DNA of 64,000 bases from NCBI RefSeq assembly GCF_900094585.1, contig NZ_FMAG01000001.1, positions 758,530 to 822,529 of the forward strand, read 5' to 3'. Position 1 is the first letter of the stretch. Each line of letters begins with the position of its first letter. This document shows positions 27,328 through 38,875 of this stretch, one piece after another. The translations under genes and the position numbers were made by a program. This DNA comes from Martinezella multihospitum (lineage in GTDB: Bacteria > Pseudomonadota > Alphaproteobacteria > Rhizobiales > Rhizobiaceae). The notes below the pieces were generated by a model. It searched no databases. It saw only the letters and a list, made by a program, of their open reading frames with translations, and was not told where the DNA came from.

Positions 27328-28380
27328 CTACTCCGCTGCAGCTCCCAGGCGCTTGATCATGCCGATCAATTGCAGGGCATGACGCAGGGATGCCGCCGTC
27401 GCCACCACCATAGGCGGCAGCAGCAGCCATTCCAACGTCCAGGCGGCGCCAGAGCGCTCCTGCTCGTGCACCAGCGATTGATGAATGCCCGAAAGTTGAA
27501 CGGCATTGAAGCGGGCAAGCGTGACAAGCGTTTCGGCGGCGACCGGGTTTTGCTTGTGCGGCATGGCGGAGGAGCCACCGCCGCCGGCAAGTTCGATCTC
27601 GTCGCCCGCCTGCGCCATAAGGGCGACGTCCTGGCCGATTTTGCCGAGGCTGCCCGAAATCATGGAGAGCAATCCCGACAGCTCGGCAATGCGCGCCCTT
27701 TGGCTTTGCCATTGCGGCTCATCTGTCAATCCAAGCGCCTGCGCAAGCGAACCCCTGATTTCGGCCGCTTTCCCGCCGAATTTTTCGAGCGTGCCCGCCG
27801 CACCGCCGAACTGCAACGGGAAGTGTTCCTGCGTCAGTCGATCGCGATACTGATCGAGCGGATGCTGCCATGCCCGCAGCCGATCGGAGACGGTGATCGC
27901 GATTGCCGCCTGCATCCGGGTTCGGCCCATCAGCCTGTTCGACCCGAAGCGCTCATCCAGTTTGGCAAGCGCAGACGATACGGCGAAGAGACGGCCGCTC
28001 AGAATAAAGGTGGCTGCCTTCAGTCGCAGCATCAGGCTGGTGTCGATGACGTCCTGGCTTGTCGCGCCGAAGTGGACATGTTTGCCGGCATCCTCACCGA
28101 CCGCCTTGCGCAGCTGCCTGACAAGATCGGGCACGACAACGCCGTCGGACGCGGTCGCCGCCTTCAGGCTCTGCAGATCGGGATCGAAATCCGCGCAGAT
28201 ATCGGCGATATGGTCAGCCGCAGTCCGTGGGATCAGTCCATGCTGGGCCTCCACCTTGGCAAGCGCCGCTTCGAAGGCGAGCATCGCGCGGATATCCACC
28301 TTGGCCGAGAAGTAGGCCGAAATCTCCTCGTCACCGAGGAGACCGGACAGAAAGGGGTGATCGAAAGGAGAAACGCTCAT
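27328..28380 (-). CDS. pcaB: 3-carboxy-cis,cis-muconate cycloisomerase
   Basis: A 350-residue member of the fumarase/aspartase superfamily that converts beta-carboxy-cis,cis-muconate to gamma-carboxymuconolactone in the protocatechuate branch. The superfamily signature GGSSAMPHKQNPVAAETLV is intact, and HFGATSQDVIDTSLMLR marks the substrate loop. It is a little shorter than the gamma-proteobacterial enzymes of about 450 residues, as is usual in rhizobia. It is the last gene of pcaDCHGB and starts 3 bp after the pcaG stop. Confidence 0.93.
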   Translation of the reverse strand: MSVSPFDHPFLSGLLGDEEISAYFSAKVDIRAMLAFEAALAKVEAQHGLIPRTAADHIADICADFDPDLQSLKAATASDGVVVPDLVRQLRKAVGEDAGKHVHFGATSQDVIDTSLMLRLKAATFILSGRLFAVSSALAKLDERFGSNRLMGRTRMQAAIAITVSDRLRAWQHPLDQYRDRLTQEHFPLQFGGAAGTLEKFGGKAAEIRGSLAQALGLTDEPQWQSQRARIAELSGLLSMISGSLGKIGQDVALMAQAGDEIELAGGGGSSAMPHKQNPVAAETLVTLARFNAVQLSGIHQSLVHEQERSGAAWTLEWLLLPPMVVATAASLRHALQLIGMIKRLGAAAE

Positions 28381-28383
28381 GGC

Positions 28384-28997
28384 CTATATATCGAGGAAAA
28401 CCGTCTCTTTGTCGCCCTGCAAATGGACATCAAAGGTGTAGCCGGAGCCTTCCTTGTGAGCGATCAGCGTTGCCAACCGCTCCTTGTGTTCGATACGGGC
28501 AAGCAATGGATCTTCCGCGTTGGCGGCAGCTTCCTCCGGAAAATACATGCGGGTGTGCAGGCCGATGTTGATGCCGCGGGCGACGATCCAGACGGTGATG
28601 TGCGGCGCCATCCTGCGGCCGTCCTTGAAGGGAACGCGGCCGGGCTTGATGGTCTCGAAGCGGAAGACGCCGTCGACCGAATTGGTCGGACAACGCCCCC
28701 AGCCGGTAAAATTCGGATCGGCCGTGCCGCGAAGCTCGGAGGGGCTGTTGTAGAAGCCGGCGCTGTCGGCCTGCCAGATTTCGAGGACAGCATCCTTGAC
28801 CGGCGCTCCCGCGCCATCGAGGACCCTGCCCGTCACCGTGATACGCTCGCCGAGCGTCTTGTCGTTGACCATGGTGGAGCCGAGATCGGTTTCGTAGACG
28901 CCGCCGATCTCGCTGTAGTTCGGCGTCAGGCCGATGTGGACATAAGGGCCTGCCGTCTGCGACGGCGTTTCCTTGAGGTAGCCGAGTTCCTGTACCA

Positions 28998-28998
<1 letters not shown>
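28384..28998 (-). CDS. pcaG: Protocatechuate 3,4-dioxygenase alpha subunit
   Basis: A 204-residue subunit. The start is the ATG at 28998, sharing one base with the pcaH stop (TGATG); a TTG one codon earlier is less likely. It opens ELGYLKETPSQTAGPYVHIG as in other alpha subunits, and has RVLDGAGAPVKDAVLEIWQAD and HITVWIVARGIN. The alpha subunit lacks the iron-ligand tyrosine/histidine set that the beta subunit carries and helps shape the active-site pocket. Confidence 0.94.
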
Positions 28999-29759
<761 letters not shown>

Positions 29760-30164
29760 TCATGCCGCCTGTTCGGCGTCCATCTGTTCAAAAACCTGCT
29801 TGGCGATCTTGATCGCATGGTTTGCCGCCGGCACGCCGGCATAGATCGCCACATGCAGAAGCGCCTCGCAGACGTCGTCGCGCGTGGCGCCGGTATTGCT
29901 TGTGGCCCGCACATGCATCGCCACCTCGTCGTCCTGGCCGAGTGCCGCCAGCAGCGCGATCGTCACGATGGAGCGCTCGCGGCGGCTCAGCGTCGGGCGC
30001 GACCAGACATGGCCCCAAGCCGCTTCGGTGATCAGCTCCTGGAAAGGCTGGTCGAACTCCGTCACAGCCTGCTGGGCGCGATCGACATGGCCGTCGCCGA
30101 GCACAGCGCGGCGTGTCGCCATGCCCTGCAGATAACGCCCGGATGGCGCGGTGGGGTCATTCAT
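29760..30164 (-). CDS. pcaC: 4-carboxymuconolactone decarboxylase
   Basis: A 134-residue AhpD-fold enzyme that decarboxylates gamma-carboxymuconolactone to beta-ketoadipate enol-lactone. HVRATSNTGATRDDVCEALLHVAIYAG contains the typical active-site region, quoted here as DDVCEALLHVAIYAG, and WGHVWSRPTLSRRERSIVT precedes it. It is the stand-alone form, not fused to PcaD. Its ATG shares one base with the pcaD stop. Confidence 0.94.
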   Translation of the reverse strand: MNDPTAPSGRYLQGMATRRAVLGDGHVDRAQQAVTEFDQPFQELITEAAWGHVWSRPTLSRRERSIVTIALLAALGQDDEVAMHVRATSNTGATRDDVCEALLHVAIYAGVPAANHAIKIAKQVFEQMDAEQAA

Positions 30165-30970
30165 CAGGCTTGTTCTCCACGCAGGACGACGTCGATGAAG
30201 GCACGGATGACTTCGGTCAACGTCTCGGGTTGTTCGACGCAGGGGATATGGCCCGCGTCCTTGATCACTTCATAGCGTGCATTCGGAATGAGCTTTGCCG
30301 TCGATAGCACCAGCTCGGGCGGGGTCGAGCCGTCCTGATCGCCGACGATGCAGATGGTGGGCACCGCGATCTTGGCCGCGGCTTCCGTGAGATCGGCATC
30401 CCGAAGTGCCGCGCAAGTGGCGGCATAGCCTGCGACCGGCTGGCGGATCAGCATGTTGCAATAGCCGGCGAAGGCGATGTTTTCCGGGCGGCGGAAGGCG
30501 GGCGTGAACCAGCGCTCCATGACCGCATCGACGATCGATTCGATACCGTCAGCCTCGACCTTGGCGATGCGGGCGTTCCAGCTGTCGGCCGTGCCGATCT
30601 TGTGGGCGGTGTCGCAGAGGATCAGCGCCCGCACCAAATCCGGACGCCGCTGATAGAGCGACTGCGCGATCAGCCCGCCGACGGACAGGCCGCAGATGAT
30701 AGCATTCTTGACCGAGAGGAAATCGAGCAGGCCGGCAAGATCGGTGGCATGATCCTCGATCGAGTAAGGCAGCTGGCCGAGATCGGAGAGGCCGTGGCCG
30801 CGCTTGTCGTAAAGCACGATGGCGAAATCGCCCGCCAGACGCACGATCACGTCCCGCCAGATCCGGAAATCGGTGCCGAGCGAATTGGCAAAGACAAGAA
30901 CCGGCTTGTCGGCGGGGCCGCCAATGATCTGATAGTGGATCGTGACGTCGTTGATGCGGGCAAACTGCAC
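30164..30970 (-). CDS. pcaD: 3-oxoadipate enol-lactonase
   Basis: A 268-residue alpha/beta hydrolase that opens the enol-lactone to beta-ketoadipate. It has VFANSLGTDFRIWRDV (oxyanion region), IICGLSVGGLIAQ (nucleophile Ser), IVGDQDGSTPPE (Asp) and IKDAGHIPCVEQPE (His). The start is a GTG at 30970 with GAGGAG about 8 bases upstream; the frame continues upstream over the regulator gene but is not family-like there. It is the first gene of the operon and is divergent from pcaQ. Confidence 0.93.
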   Translation of the reverse strand: MQFARINDVTIHYQIIGGPADKPVLVFANSLGTDFRIWRDVIVRLAGDFAIVLYDKRGHGLSDLGQLPYSIEDHATDLAGLLDFLSVKNAIICGLSVGGLIAQSLYQRRPDLVRALILCDTAHKIGTADSWNARIAKVEADGIESIVDAVMERWFTPAFRRPENIAFAGYCNMLIRQPVAGYAATCAALRDADLTEAAAKIAVPTICIVGDQDGSTPPELVLSTAKLIPNARYEVIKDAGHIPCVEQPETLTEVIRAFIDVVLRGEQA

Positions 30971-31040
30971 TGGAAATCTCCTCGGACGCGAGATTGGATG
31001 TATAATCTGGTTAGGTAAAATGATATTTCTTTGCTCTACG

Positions 31041-31056
31041 ATAACTCCACGGTTAT
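31041..31056 (-). promoter_or_regulatory. PcaQ-type binding site in the pcaD-pcaQ intergenic region
   Basis: The minus strand reads ATAACC-GTGG-AGTTAT, against the recalled S. meliloti PcaQ motif ATAACC-N4-GGTTAA (10 of 12 positions). The arms ATAAC/GTTAT are a perfect dyad. It lies 70 bp before pcaD and 9 bp before pcaQ, where a LysR-type activator would both activate pcaD and repress itself. Confidence 0.75.
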
Positions 31057-31064
31057 GAGTGAGC

Positions 31065-31991
31065 ATGCTCGACGCACGCATCAAGTTCCGCCATCTGCAG
31101 ACCTTTGTCGAGGTTGCACGCCAGAAAAGCGTGATCAAGGCGGCCGGCTTGCTGAACGTGAGCCAGCCGGCGGTGACCAAGACGATCCGCGAGCTGGAAG
31201 AGGCGCTCGGAGTCGACGTCTTCGAGCGCGACGGGCGTGGCATCCGCATCACCCGCTACGGCGAAGTCTTTCTCCGCCATGCGGGTGCTGCGCTGACGGC
31301 GCTCCGGCAGGGTCTCGATTCCGTTTCGCAGGAACGGTCCGGCGAAGCGCCACCGATCCGCGTCGGCGCGCTGCCGACGGTCTCGACACGCATCATGCCG
31401 CGAGCGATGGACCTGTTTCTCAAGGAGGAGACCTGGAGTCGCATCAAGATCGTCACTGGCGAGAACGCGGTGTTGCTGGAGCAACTGCGCATCGGCGACC
31501 TCGATCTCGTCGTCGGCCGATTGGCAAGCCCCGACAAGATGACAGGCTTTTCCTTCGAGCATCTCTATTCCGAACAGGTCGTCTTCGCTGTCCGGGCCGG
31601 CCATCCGCTGCTTTCCGCCAAGCAGTCGCTGTTTTCCGATCTCAACCGCTACACGATCCTTATGCCGACGCGCGGCTCGATCATCCGCCCCTTCGTCGAG
31701 AGCTTTTTGATCGCCAACGGCGCCGGCGGACTGCCCAACCAGATCGAGACGGTGTCCGACTCCTTCGGCCGCGCCTTCGTTCGCAAAAGCGATGCCATCT
31801 GGATCATATCGGCCGGCGTCGTGGCCGGCGATGTCGATGACGGCTTGCTGGCACTGCTGCCGATCGACACCAGCGAGACGAAGGGGCCGGTGGGATTGAC
31901 CATGCGCACGGACGCTATCCCCACCTTGCCTTTGTCGATCCTGATGCAGACGATCCGGGAAGCGGCGAGCGAAGTCGCCAGGAAGCTCTAG
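31065..31991 (+). CDS. pcaQ: LysR-family activator of the pca operon
   Basis: A 308-residue LysR-type regulator. The helix-turn-helix SVIKAAGLLNVSQPAVTKTIRELE lies near the N-terminus after MLDARIKFRHLQTFVEVA, a start typical of PcaQ. The effector domain follows. In rhizobia PcaQ activates pcaDCHGB with beta-carboxy-muconate or gamma-carboxymuconolactone as inducer. ATG 31065 is used; a GTG two codons upstream is also possible. The PcaQ box lies immediately before the start, consistent with autoregulation. Confidence 0.92.
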   Translation: MLDARIKFRHLQTFVEVARQKSVIKAAGLLNVSQPAVTKTIRELEEALGVDVFERDGRGIRITRYGEVFLRHAGAALTALRQGLDSVSQERSGEAPPIRVGALPTVSTRIMPRAMDLFLKEETWSRIKIVTGENAVLLEQLRIGDLDLVVGRLASPDKMTGFSFEHLYSEQVVFAVRAGHPLLSAKQSLFSDLNRYTILMPTRGSIIRPFVESFLIANGAGGLPNQIETVSDSFGRAFVRKSDAIWIISAGVVAGDVDDGLLALLPIDTSETKGPVGLTMRTDAIPTLPLSILMQTIREAASEVARKL

Positions 31992-32061
31992 GCTCACGAC
32001 CAATCAAATTTCTTGCATGATGAGTGCGGGATTGATTCCATGGCGGCGAACAGGAGCCGTC

Positions 32062-32115
32062 ATGAGCGATTCATTTTGGCTGTCGCAGGCGCAGATGAAG
32101 CGCATTCGGCTGCTA
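32062..32115 (+). pseudogene. Remnant of an IS5-type transposase N-terminus
   Basis: ATG 32062 opens MSDSFWLSQAQMKRIRLL, matching the start of IS5-family transposases of rhizobia (MSD-x-FWL-x-x-AQM-x-R-x-RP). The match stops after about 18 codons and the frame then reads unrelated sequence to a stop near 32179. CAGGAG lies shortly before the ATG, and the preceding bases GGGATTGATTCCATGGCGGC look like the usual leader. It appears to be the stump of an old insertion or deletion between pcaQ and the LytTR gene. Confidence 0.6.
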
Positions 32116-32177
32116 ATCGGCGCGACGCATCTAACATGGATTGAATGCACCATTGCCGCAACTCCAGCCGGACTCCT

Positions 32178-32966
32178 TTAGCCCGTCCAGACCTTGTTCA
32201 GCAGCTTTCGTCCCGAACGGCTGATCGGCAGCACCGTATCGTCATCAACGCGGATGCTGCGCCGGCAGCCTTCCATCGACGCCTTTTCGGCAAGCCGACG
32301 CGACACCCAATGCGAGCGATGGACACGCACGCCAGCCTTCTCGCCGAGCGCCGCAATTGCGGCCGCCAGATTCATCAAGATCAAGGCCTCGCCACGGTCG
32401 GTCCATACCCTGACGTAATGGTCTTCGGCGCTCAGGGCGAGGATGGCGGCGCTGCGGATTCCGACCGGAAGCTTCGCGCGCAACGCTTGGTCGGTATTCG
32501 GATGTGGCGGCTGCTGCGCCTCGCATGCGGTGCTCTGTGGGCGGGATTGCCGGAGCAAGGTCCAGCCGAGACTTCCGATCGCGAGGTTGGACAGCAGCAC
32601 CTGGGTGGTCAGCTCGGCATAGGTGACGTGCGAGAGCGCCCGAGGCGCCGATAAGCCCAAGGCCTCGAGAACGATCCAGCCGCCGGCGGGAGCCGTGATG
32701 GCGCCAATCGCGAGCATCGCCCAAAACGGCAATGCACCATCGAACCAAAATCGCTGAACGATTCCGCAGAGCGCAAAGATGATCGCGCAGATGGCAATGG
32801 CGACCCCGACGAAATGCAACAGGCGAAGCGGAAGCGTCATGCTGACATAGGTACCGAACGCACCCGTTACGGCGAGCGCTGCCGCGACGACCAGCGGGAG
32901 CAAGATGACGGCGGGACGGCGCCACTGAAGGGGCGCAGTCGCCGAGAGGAGGCCGGGAATGGTCAC
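32178..32966 (-). CDS. Membrane-anchored LytTR-family transcriptional regulator
   Basis: A 262-residue protein. About four hydrophobic helices occupy residues 15-150 (for example AVILLPLVVAAALAVTGAF). A LytTR DNA-binding domain covers about residues 165-260: LPVGIRSAAILALSAEDHYV, VRVWTDRGEALILMNLAAAI and VRVHRSHWVSRRLAEKAS are its successive motifs. No response-regulator receiver domain is present, so signal input must be through the membrane part. It is divergent from a secreted hydrolase gene with 90 bp between, a likely target. Confidence 0.87.
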   Translation of the reverse strand: MTIPGLLSATAPLQWRRPAVILLPLVVAAALAVTGAFGTYVSMTLPLRLLHFVGVAIAICAIIFALCGIVQRFWFDGALPFWAMLAIGAITAPAGGWIVLEALGLSAPRALSHVTYAELTTQVLLSNLAIGSLGWTLLRQSRPQSTACEAQQPPHPNTDQALRAKLPVGIRSAAILALSAEDHYVRVWTDRGEALILMNLAAAIAALGEKAGVRVHRSHWVSRRLAEKASMEGCRRSIRVDDDTVLPISRSGRKLLNKVWTG

Positions 32967-33056
32967 TGGCGAATAAACCCTACCGTTCGCGAAATCGGGC
33001 TCGACCTGCTCGGCTGCCCTTACCTAACAGGATAGCGGCTCATAAGAGGTGGATCA

Positions 33057-34115
33057 ATGACATCAGCGATTTACAAGCGGCTGCGCTCGGGCGCCTTGCT
33101 GTTCTGCAGCATACCGATGGTGATGGGCCTGCTCTTCGGCGCAGCAAGAGCAGCCGAGGCAGGCTGGCGGCCCTACGAGGTGCCCCCCTCCATCACGAAT
33201 TCCGAGAAGATCCCGGTCGCTCTGTACTACCCGACGCAGGCGCCCACGCGCGCGATCATGGTGGGGTCATTCACGGTCCGTGCGACCCCCATGGCCGCTC
33301 CGGAGGCAAAGACCAAAGGCCTCATCGTGATCAGCCACGGGACCGGCGGCTCGGAATTCGGCCAGAGCAGCTTGGCCGAGGCCCTCGCGCGGGACGGCTA
33401 TCTAGTGGCGGCGCTGCGTCACCCGGGCGACAATTACCAGGACGGTTCGCTGTGGCAAAAGCCGCTGGGCACCTACTTCACGGAGCGGCCCCGCCAGGTC
33501 TCGCGCCTGATCGACGCGCTGCTTGCGGATCCCGAATGGAAGGACCGCATCGCGACGGATGCCAAAGGTCCGCGGATCGGTGCCGCCGGGCACTCGGCCG
33601 GCGGCTACACAGTGGTTGCCTTGGCGGGAGGGCGGGTCGATCTATCCCAGTTCGGCGCCCATTGCGCGAAGGACGCCGCGGAAGACCCGATCTCTTGCGG
33701 CATGGTCCGCGACATCAGCCAAATGCAGGCGCCACTTGTGCTCGAGTCGGCCGCCGATCCGCGTATCCGCGCGATCGTCGCCATGGCGCCCGTCGGCGTC
33801 ATGTTCACCGAGCAATCCCTGAGGGCCATCACCGTGCCGGCCTTGATCTACGCCGCGGAAAAGGACCGCTGGCTGCCGCCACGCTTTCACGCTGCATGGA
33901 TCGGGCAGAACATTCCCGGAGCTGCCTATCGCGTCATCGCCAATGCCGGGCATTTCGCCTTCATGAACACAGCGAGCGCCCCGATTCAGACATTGGATGG
34001 CGACATCAGCGCCAACCCGCCCGGCTTCGATCGCACGGAATTTCTGAAGCAACTTGGCGAAGAAATCCCGGCATTCTTCGATCGCGCGCTCACGCGCACC
34101 GAATGGGATCAATAG
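33057..34115 (+). CDS. Secreted dienelactone-hydrolase-like alpha/beta hydrolase (COG4188 type)
   Basis: A 352-residue protein with an N-terminal signal peptide (hydrophobic run ALLFCSIPMVMGLLFGAA, cleavage probably after ARAAEA). LIVISHGTGGSEFGQ is the oxyanion region, GAAGHSAGGYTVVALAG the nucleophile elbow, YAAEKDRWLPP the acidic residue and ANAGHFAFMNT the His. It resembles predicted dienelactone hydrolases or lipase-like proteins of COG4188. Location suggests control by the divergent LytTR regulator. A role in the pca pathway is not indicated because it would act outside the cytoplasm. Confidence 0.85.
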   Translation: MTSAIYKRLRSGALLFCSIPMVMGLLFGAARAAEAGWRPYEVPPSITNSEKIPVALYYPTQAPTRAIMVGSFTVRATPMAAPEAKTKGLIVISHGTGGSEFGQSSLAEALARDGYLVAALRHPGDNYQDGSLWQKPLGTYFTERPRQVSRLIDALLADPEWKDRIATDAKGPRIGAAGHSAGGYTVVALAGGRVDLSQFGAHCAKDAAEDPISCGMVRDISQMQAPLVLESAADPRIRAIVAMAPVGVMFTEQSLRAITVPALIYAAEKDRWLPPRFHAAWIGQNIPGAAYRVIANAGHFAFMNTASAPIQTLDGDISANPPGFDRTEFLKQLGEEIPAFFDRALTRTEWDQ

Positions 34116-34140
34116 AAGCGTATCGCCGTAATTCTTTTGC

Positions 34141-36314
<2,174 letters not shown>

Positions 36315-36352
36315 GCATGGCAATCTGAGCGAAAAAATCAGGCGATCACCCG

Positions 36353-36520
36353 CCCTCGTGGTTCGAGACGGCCCTTTGGGCCTCCTCACCATGGGGCTGG
36401 TCTTCTCGCTCCGCCACCATCGTCAAGGACCGTAAGCGGCGGCAAAAGCACTGCTTGCTCTATCCCTTCGCGCTTGCTCCATCCTCATCCTGAGCTTATC
36501 GAAGGACGAGGATGGCCCCT
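36353..36520. repeat. Rhizobial intergenic repeat region
   Basis: The gap between the convergent pobR and pcaR genes holds two familiar rhizobial repeat pieces. One is CCCTCGTGGTTCGAGACGGC with GGCCTCCTCACCATGGGGC. The other is the hairpin at 36480-36513 with arms ATCCTCATCCT and AGGACGAGGAT, which includes CTGAGCTTATCGAAGG. The identification is from memory of similar elements; copy number in this genome is unknown. Confidence 0.55.
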
Positions 36521-36532
36521 AAGCCTCAAAGA

Positions 36533-37288
36533 CTACGGCAGCACCAGCCGCAGCGCCTTCTGCGTTTCCTTCAGTAGCGGCAGAAACCGCTCCGCCATCT
36601 CGGCAGCGGCGACATAAGCGGCTGGAGCCCCGATATTGATCGCCGCCACGGTCTGGCCGCGATCGTTTTCCACCGGCACGGCGATCGAGCAAAGGCCGAT
36701 TTCCAGCTCCTGGTCGATGACGGCATAGCCCTGTTCCCGCACCCGGCGGAACTCGGCGATCAACTCCTCGGGATCGGTCTTGGTATTCGGCGTGTTCGCC
36801 TTGAGATCGGTCCGCCCAAGCACCGCGCGCGCCTCGCTTTCCGGCAAAGCGGCCAGCAGAACACGGCCCATTGAAGCGCAGAAGGCTGGAAGGCGGCTGC
36901 CCGGCGTCAGGTTGATCGACATCACCCGGCGCTGGGAGGCGCGGGCGATATAGACGACTTCCGTCCCGTCGAGCACCGAGGCCGAAGCGTTCTGCCCGGC
37001 GCGCTCGGCCAGCCGATCGAGATACGGCTGGATGATGATCGGCAGCGGCGTTGCGGCAAGATAGGCATGGCCGAGCCGAAGGATCTTCGGCGTCAGCGTG
37101 AAGAATTTTCCGTCATAAACAGCATAGCCGAGTTCGGAGAGTGTCAGCAGCGAGCGGCGAACGGTGGCGCGATCGAGCCCGGTCAGCTTCGATGCTTCGG
37201 CGATCGTCAGGCGCTGCCGCGTCTCGCCGAAGGCCTCGATGACTTTCAATCCCTTGGCAAAGCCGCTGACGAAATCCGTTTCGCGCAT
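36533..37288 (-). CDS. pcaR: IclR-family regulator of pcaIJF
   Basis: A 251-residue IclR-type regulator. The winged helix RLTIAEASKLTGLDRATVRR is followed by LSELGYAVYDGKFFTLTPK, and the effector domain includes ASVLDGTEVVYIARASQRRV and FCASMGRVLLAALPE. The opening FVSGFAKGLKVIEAF is typical of PcaR/PobR-type IclR regulators. In this family the effector is beta-ketoadipate. It is divergent from pcaI with 152 bp that include a long dyad. Confidence 0.92.
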   Translation of the reverse strand: MRETDFVSGFAKGLKVIEAFGETRQRLTIAEASKLTGLDRATVRRSLLTLSELGYAVYDGKFFTLTPKILRLGHAYLAATPLPIIIQPYLDRLAERAGQNASASVLDGTEVVYIARASQRRVMSINLTPGSRLPAFCASMGRVLLAALPESEARAVLGRTDLKANTPNTKTDPEELIAEFRRVREQGYAVIDQELEIGLCSIAVPVENDRGQTVAAINIGAPAAYVAAAEMAERFLPLLKETQKALRLVLP

Positions 37289-37312
37289 TTCAGATCCTCA
37301 ATTTTGGCTTTA

Positions 37313-37353
37313 TTTTGTGCGATATATGAACAAATGTCAAATAACGCACAAAA
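37313..37353. promoter_or_regulatory. Candidate PcaR operator: 9-bp inverted repeats, three turns apart
   Basis: TTTTGTGCG (37313-37321) and CGCACAAAA (37345-37353) are perfect inverted repeats separated by 23 bp, so their centres are 32 bp apart, about three helical turns. The dyad starts 24 bp before the pcaR start codon and ends 87 bp before pcaI. The intervening DNA is AT-rich (GATATATGAACAAATGTCAA). This is where PcaR would control both genes. Confidence 0.65.
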
Positions 37354-37440
37354 TGATTGCCGCCCAGCCCATGCTGATCTATTCGAAAGAAGAGGACGGA
37401 TCGTCTTAATCCGCCGGCGATGGCAAATGGGAGAATCCGC

Positions 37441-38148
37441 ATGGACAAGACAATTGCGAGCACGGCAGCCGCCGTCTCCGACATCGGCGACGGCGCCACC
37501 GTCATGATCGGCGGATTCGGCGGCTCCGGGGCGCCGATCGAACTCATCCATGCGCTGATAGACAAGGGCCCAAAAAACCTGACCGTCATCAACAACAATG
37601 CCGGCAACGGACGGATCGGCATCGCGGCGATGATCGACGCGGGCATGGTCAGGAAGATGATCTGCTCCTTCCCACGCTCATCCGATCCGCGCGCCTTCAC
37701 CGACCGCTATCTGGCCGGCGAAATCGAGCTGGAGCTGGTGCCTCAAGGGACCCTCGCTGAACGCATCCGTGCCGGCGGCGCCGGCATCCCGGCTTTTTAT
37801 ACGCCGACCGCCTACGGCACCGAACTCGCCAACGGCAAGGTCATCGCGGAATTCGACGGCCGTCATTATGTTCAGGAGCGCTGGCTCAAGGCCGATTTCG
37901 CCATCGTCAAGGCTGAAGTCGGCGATGTGCAGGGCAATCTCATCTACAACAAGGCAGGCCGCAATTTTAATCCGCTGATGTGCATGGCCGCGACCAGGAC
38001 GATCGCGCAGGTCTCGAAAATCGTTGCCGCCGGCGAGCTCGATCCGGAGCACATCATTACCCCCGGCATCTTCGTCAACGGCGTCGTGGAAGTCGCTGAT
38101 CCCCAACAGGAAGAAAATCTCATTCGAGCCGGAGTGGCATACGTATGA
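37441..38148 (+). CDS. pcaI: 3-oxoadipate CoA-transferase subunit A
   Basis: A 235-residue subunit that with PcaJ moves CoA from succinyl-CoA to beta-ketoadipate. VMIGGFGGSGAPIELIHAL is the CoA-transferase family I alpha-subunit signature, and NNNAGNGRIGIAAMIDAG follows. ATG 37441 has GGGAGAA upstream and is preferred to the start seven codons earlier. Its stop overlaps the pcaJ start (ATGA). Confidence 0.93.
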   Translation: MDKTIASTAAAVSDIGDGATVMIGGFGGSGAPIELIHALIDKGPKNLTVINNNAGNGRIGIAAMIDAGMVRKMICSFPRSSDPRAFTDRYLAGEIELELVPQGTLAERIRAGGAGIPAFYTPTAYGTELANGKVIAEFDGRHYVQERWLKADFAIVKAEVGDVQGNLIYNKAGRNFNPLMCMAATRTIAQVSKIVAAGELDPEHIITPGIFVNGVVEVADPQQEENLIRAGVAYV

Positions 38149-38834
38149 CCATCGACACACGCGAAGACATCAAGCTCTCTAATGCCCAGATCGCCTGGCG
38201 GGCGGCTCAGGATATCGAAGATGGCGCCTATGTGAACCTCGGCATCGGTTTTCCGGAAATGGTCGCCCGCTACCAGCCTCCAGGTCGTCAGGCAATCTTC
38301 CACACCGAAAACGGCATCCTGAATTTCGGCGAGCCGCCGGCGGAAGGCGAGGAAGATTGGGATCTGATCAACGCCGGCAAGAAGGCCGTCACGCTGAAGC
38401 CGGGCGCCTCCTTCTTCCATCACGCCGATAGCTTCGCCATGGTGCGCGGCGGCCATCTCGATATCGCGATCCTCGGCGCCTATCAGGTGGCGCAGAATGG
38501 CGACCTCGCCAACTGGCGCGTCGGCTCGAAGGGCGTGCCTGCCGTCGGCGGCGCCATGGACCTGGTGCACGGCGCCAAGCAGGTTTTCGTCATCACCGAG
38601 CATGTGACCAAGGACGGCAAGCCGAAACTGGTGGAGGCCTGCACGTTCCCGCTGACTGGTGTCGGCTGCATCACCCGCATCTATACGAGCCATGCAGTCA
38701 TCGACATTGCCAAGGAGGGTTTCGTCGTGCGCGAAAAGCTCGCTGCGATGACGATGGACGAACTGCAGGCGATGACCGGTGCGCCGTTGCATACAGACCG
38801 CCCCGTTGCCGACCTCGTCGTGCCGACGCTTTAA
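38145..38834 (+). CDS. pcaJ: 3-oxoadipate CoA-transferase subunit B
   Basis: A 229-residue subunit carrying the catalytic glutamate, in IFHTENGILNFGEPP. VNLGIGFPEMVARY and GGHLDIAILGAYQV are other CoA-transferase beta-subunit segments. It is translationally coupled with pcaI. The next gene, pcaF, follows after 111 bp, further than usual within an operon. Confidence 0.94.
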   Translation: MTIDTREDIKLSNAQIAWRAAQDIEDGAYVNLGIGFPEMVARYQPPGRQAIFHTENGILNFGEPPAEGEEDWDLINAGKKAVTLKPGASFFHHADSFAMVRGGHLDIAILGAYQVAQNGDLANWRVGSKGVPAVGGAMDLVHGAKQVFVITEHVTKDGKPKLVEACTFPLTGVGCITRIYTSHAVIDIAKEGFVVREKLAAMTMDELQAMTGAPLHTDRPVADLVVPTL

Positions 38835-38875
38835 AGCGCGCTGCCATCTTTCAGGTTCGCCCGATATGCTTTAAG

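Noticed and set aside
31065..31252. Extension of pcaD upstream to 31252
   Set aside because: The upstream frame lies over the pcaQ coding sequence and the box; GTG 30970 has a good ribosome-binding site and the family N-terminus.
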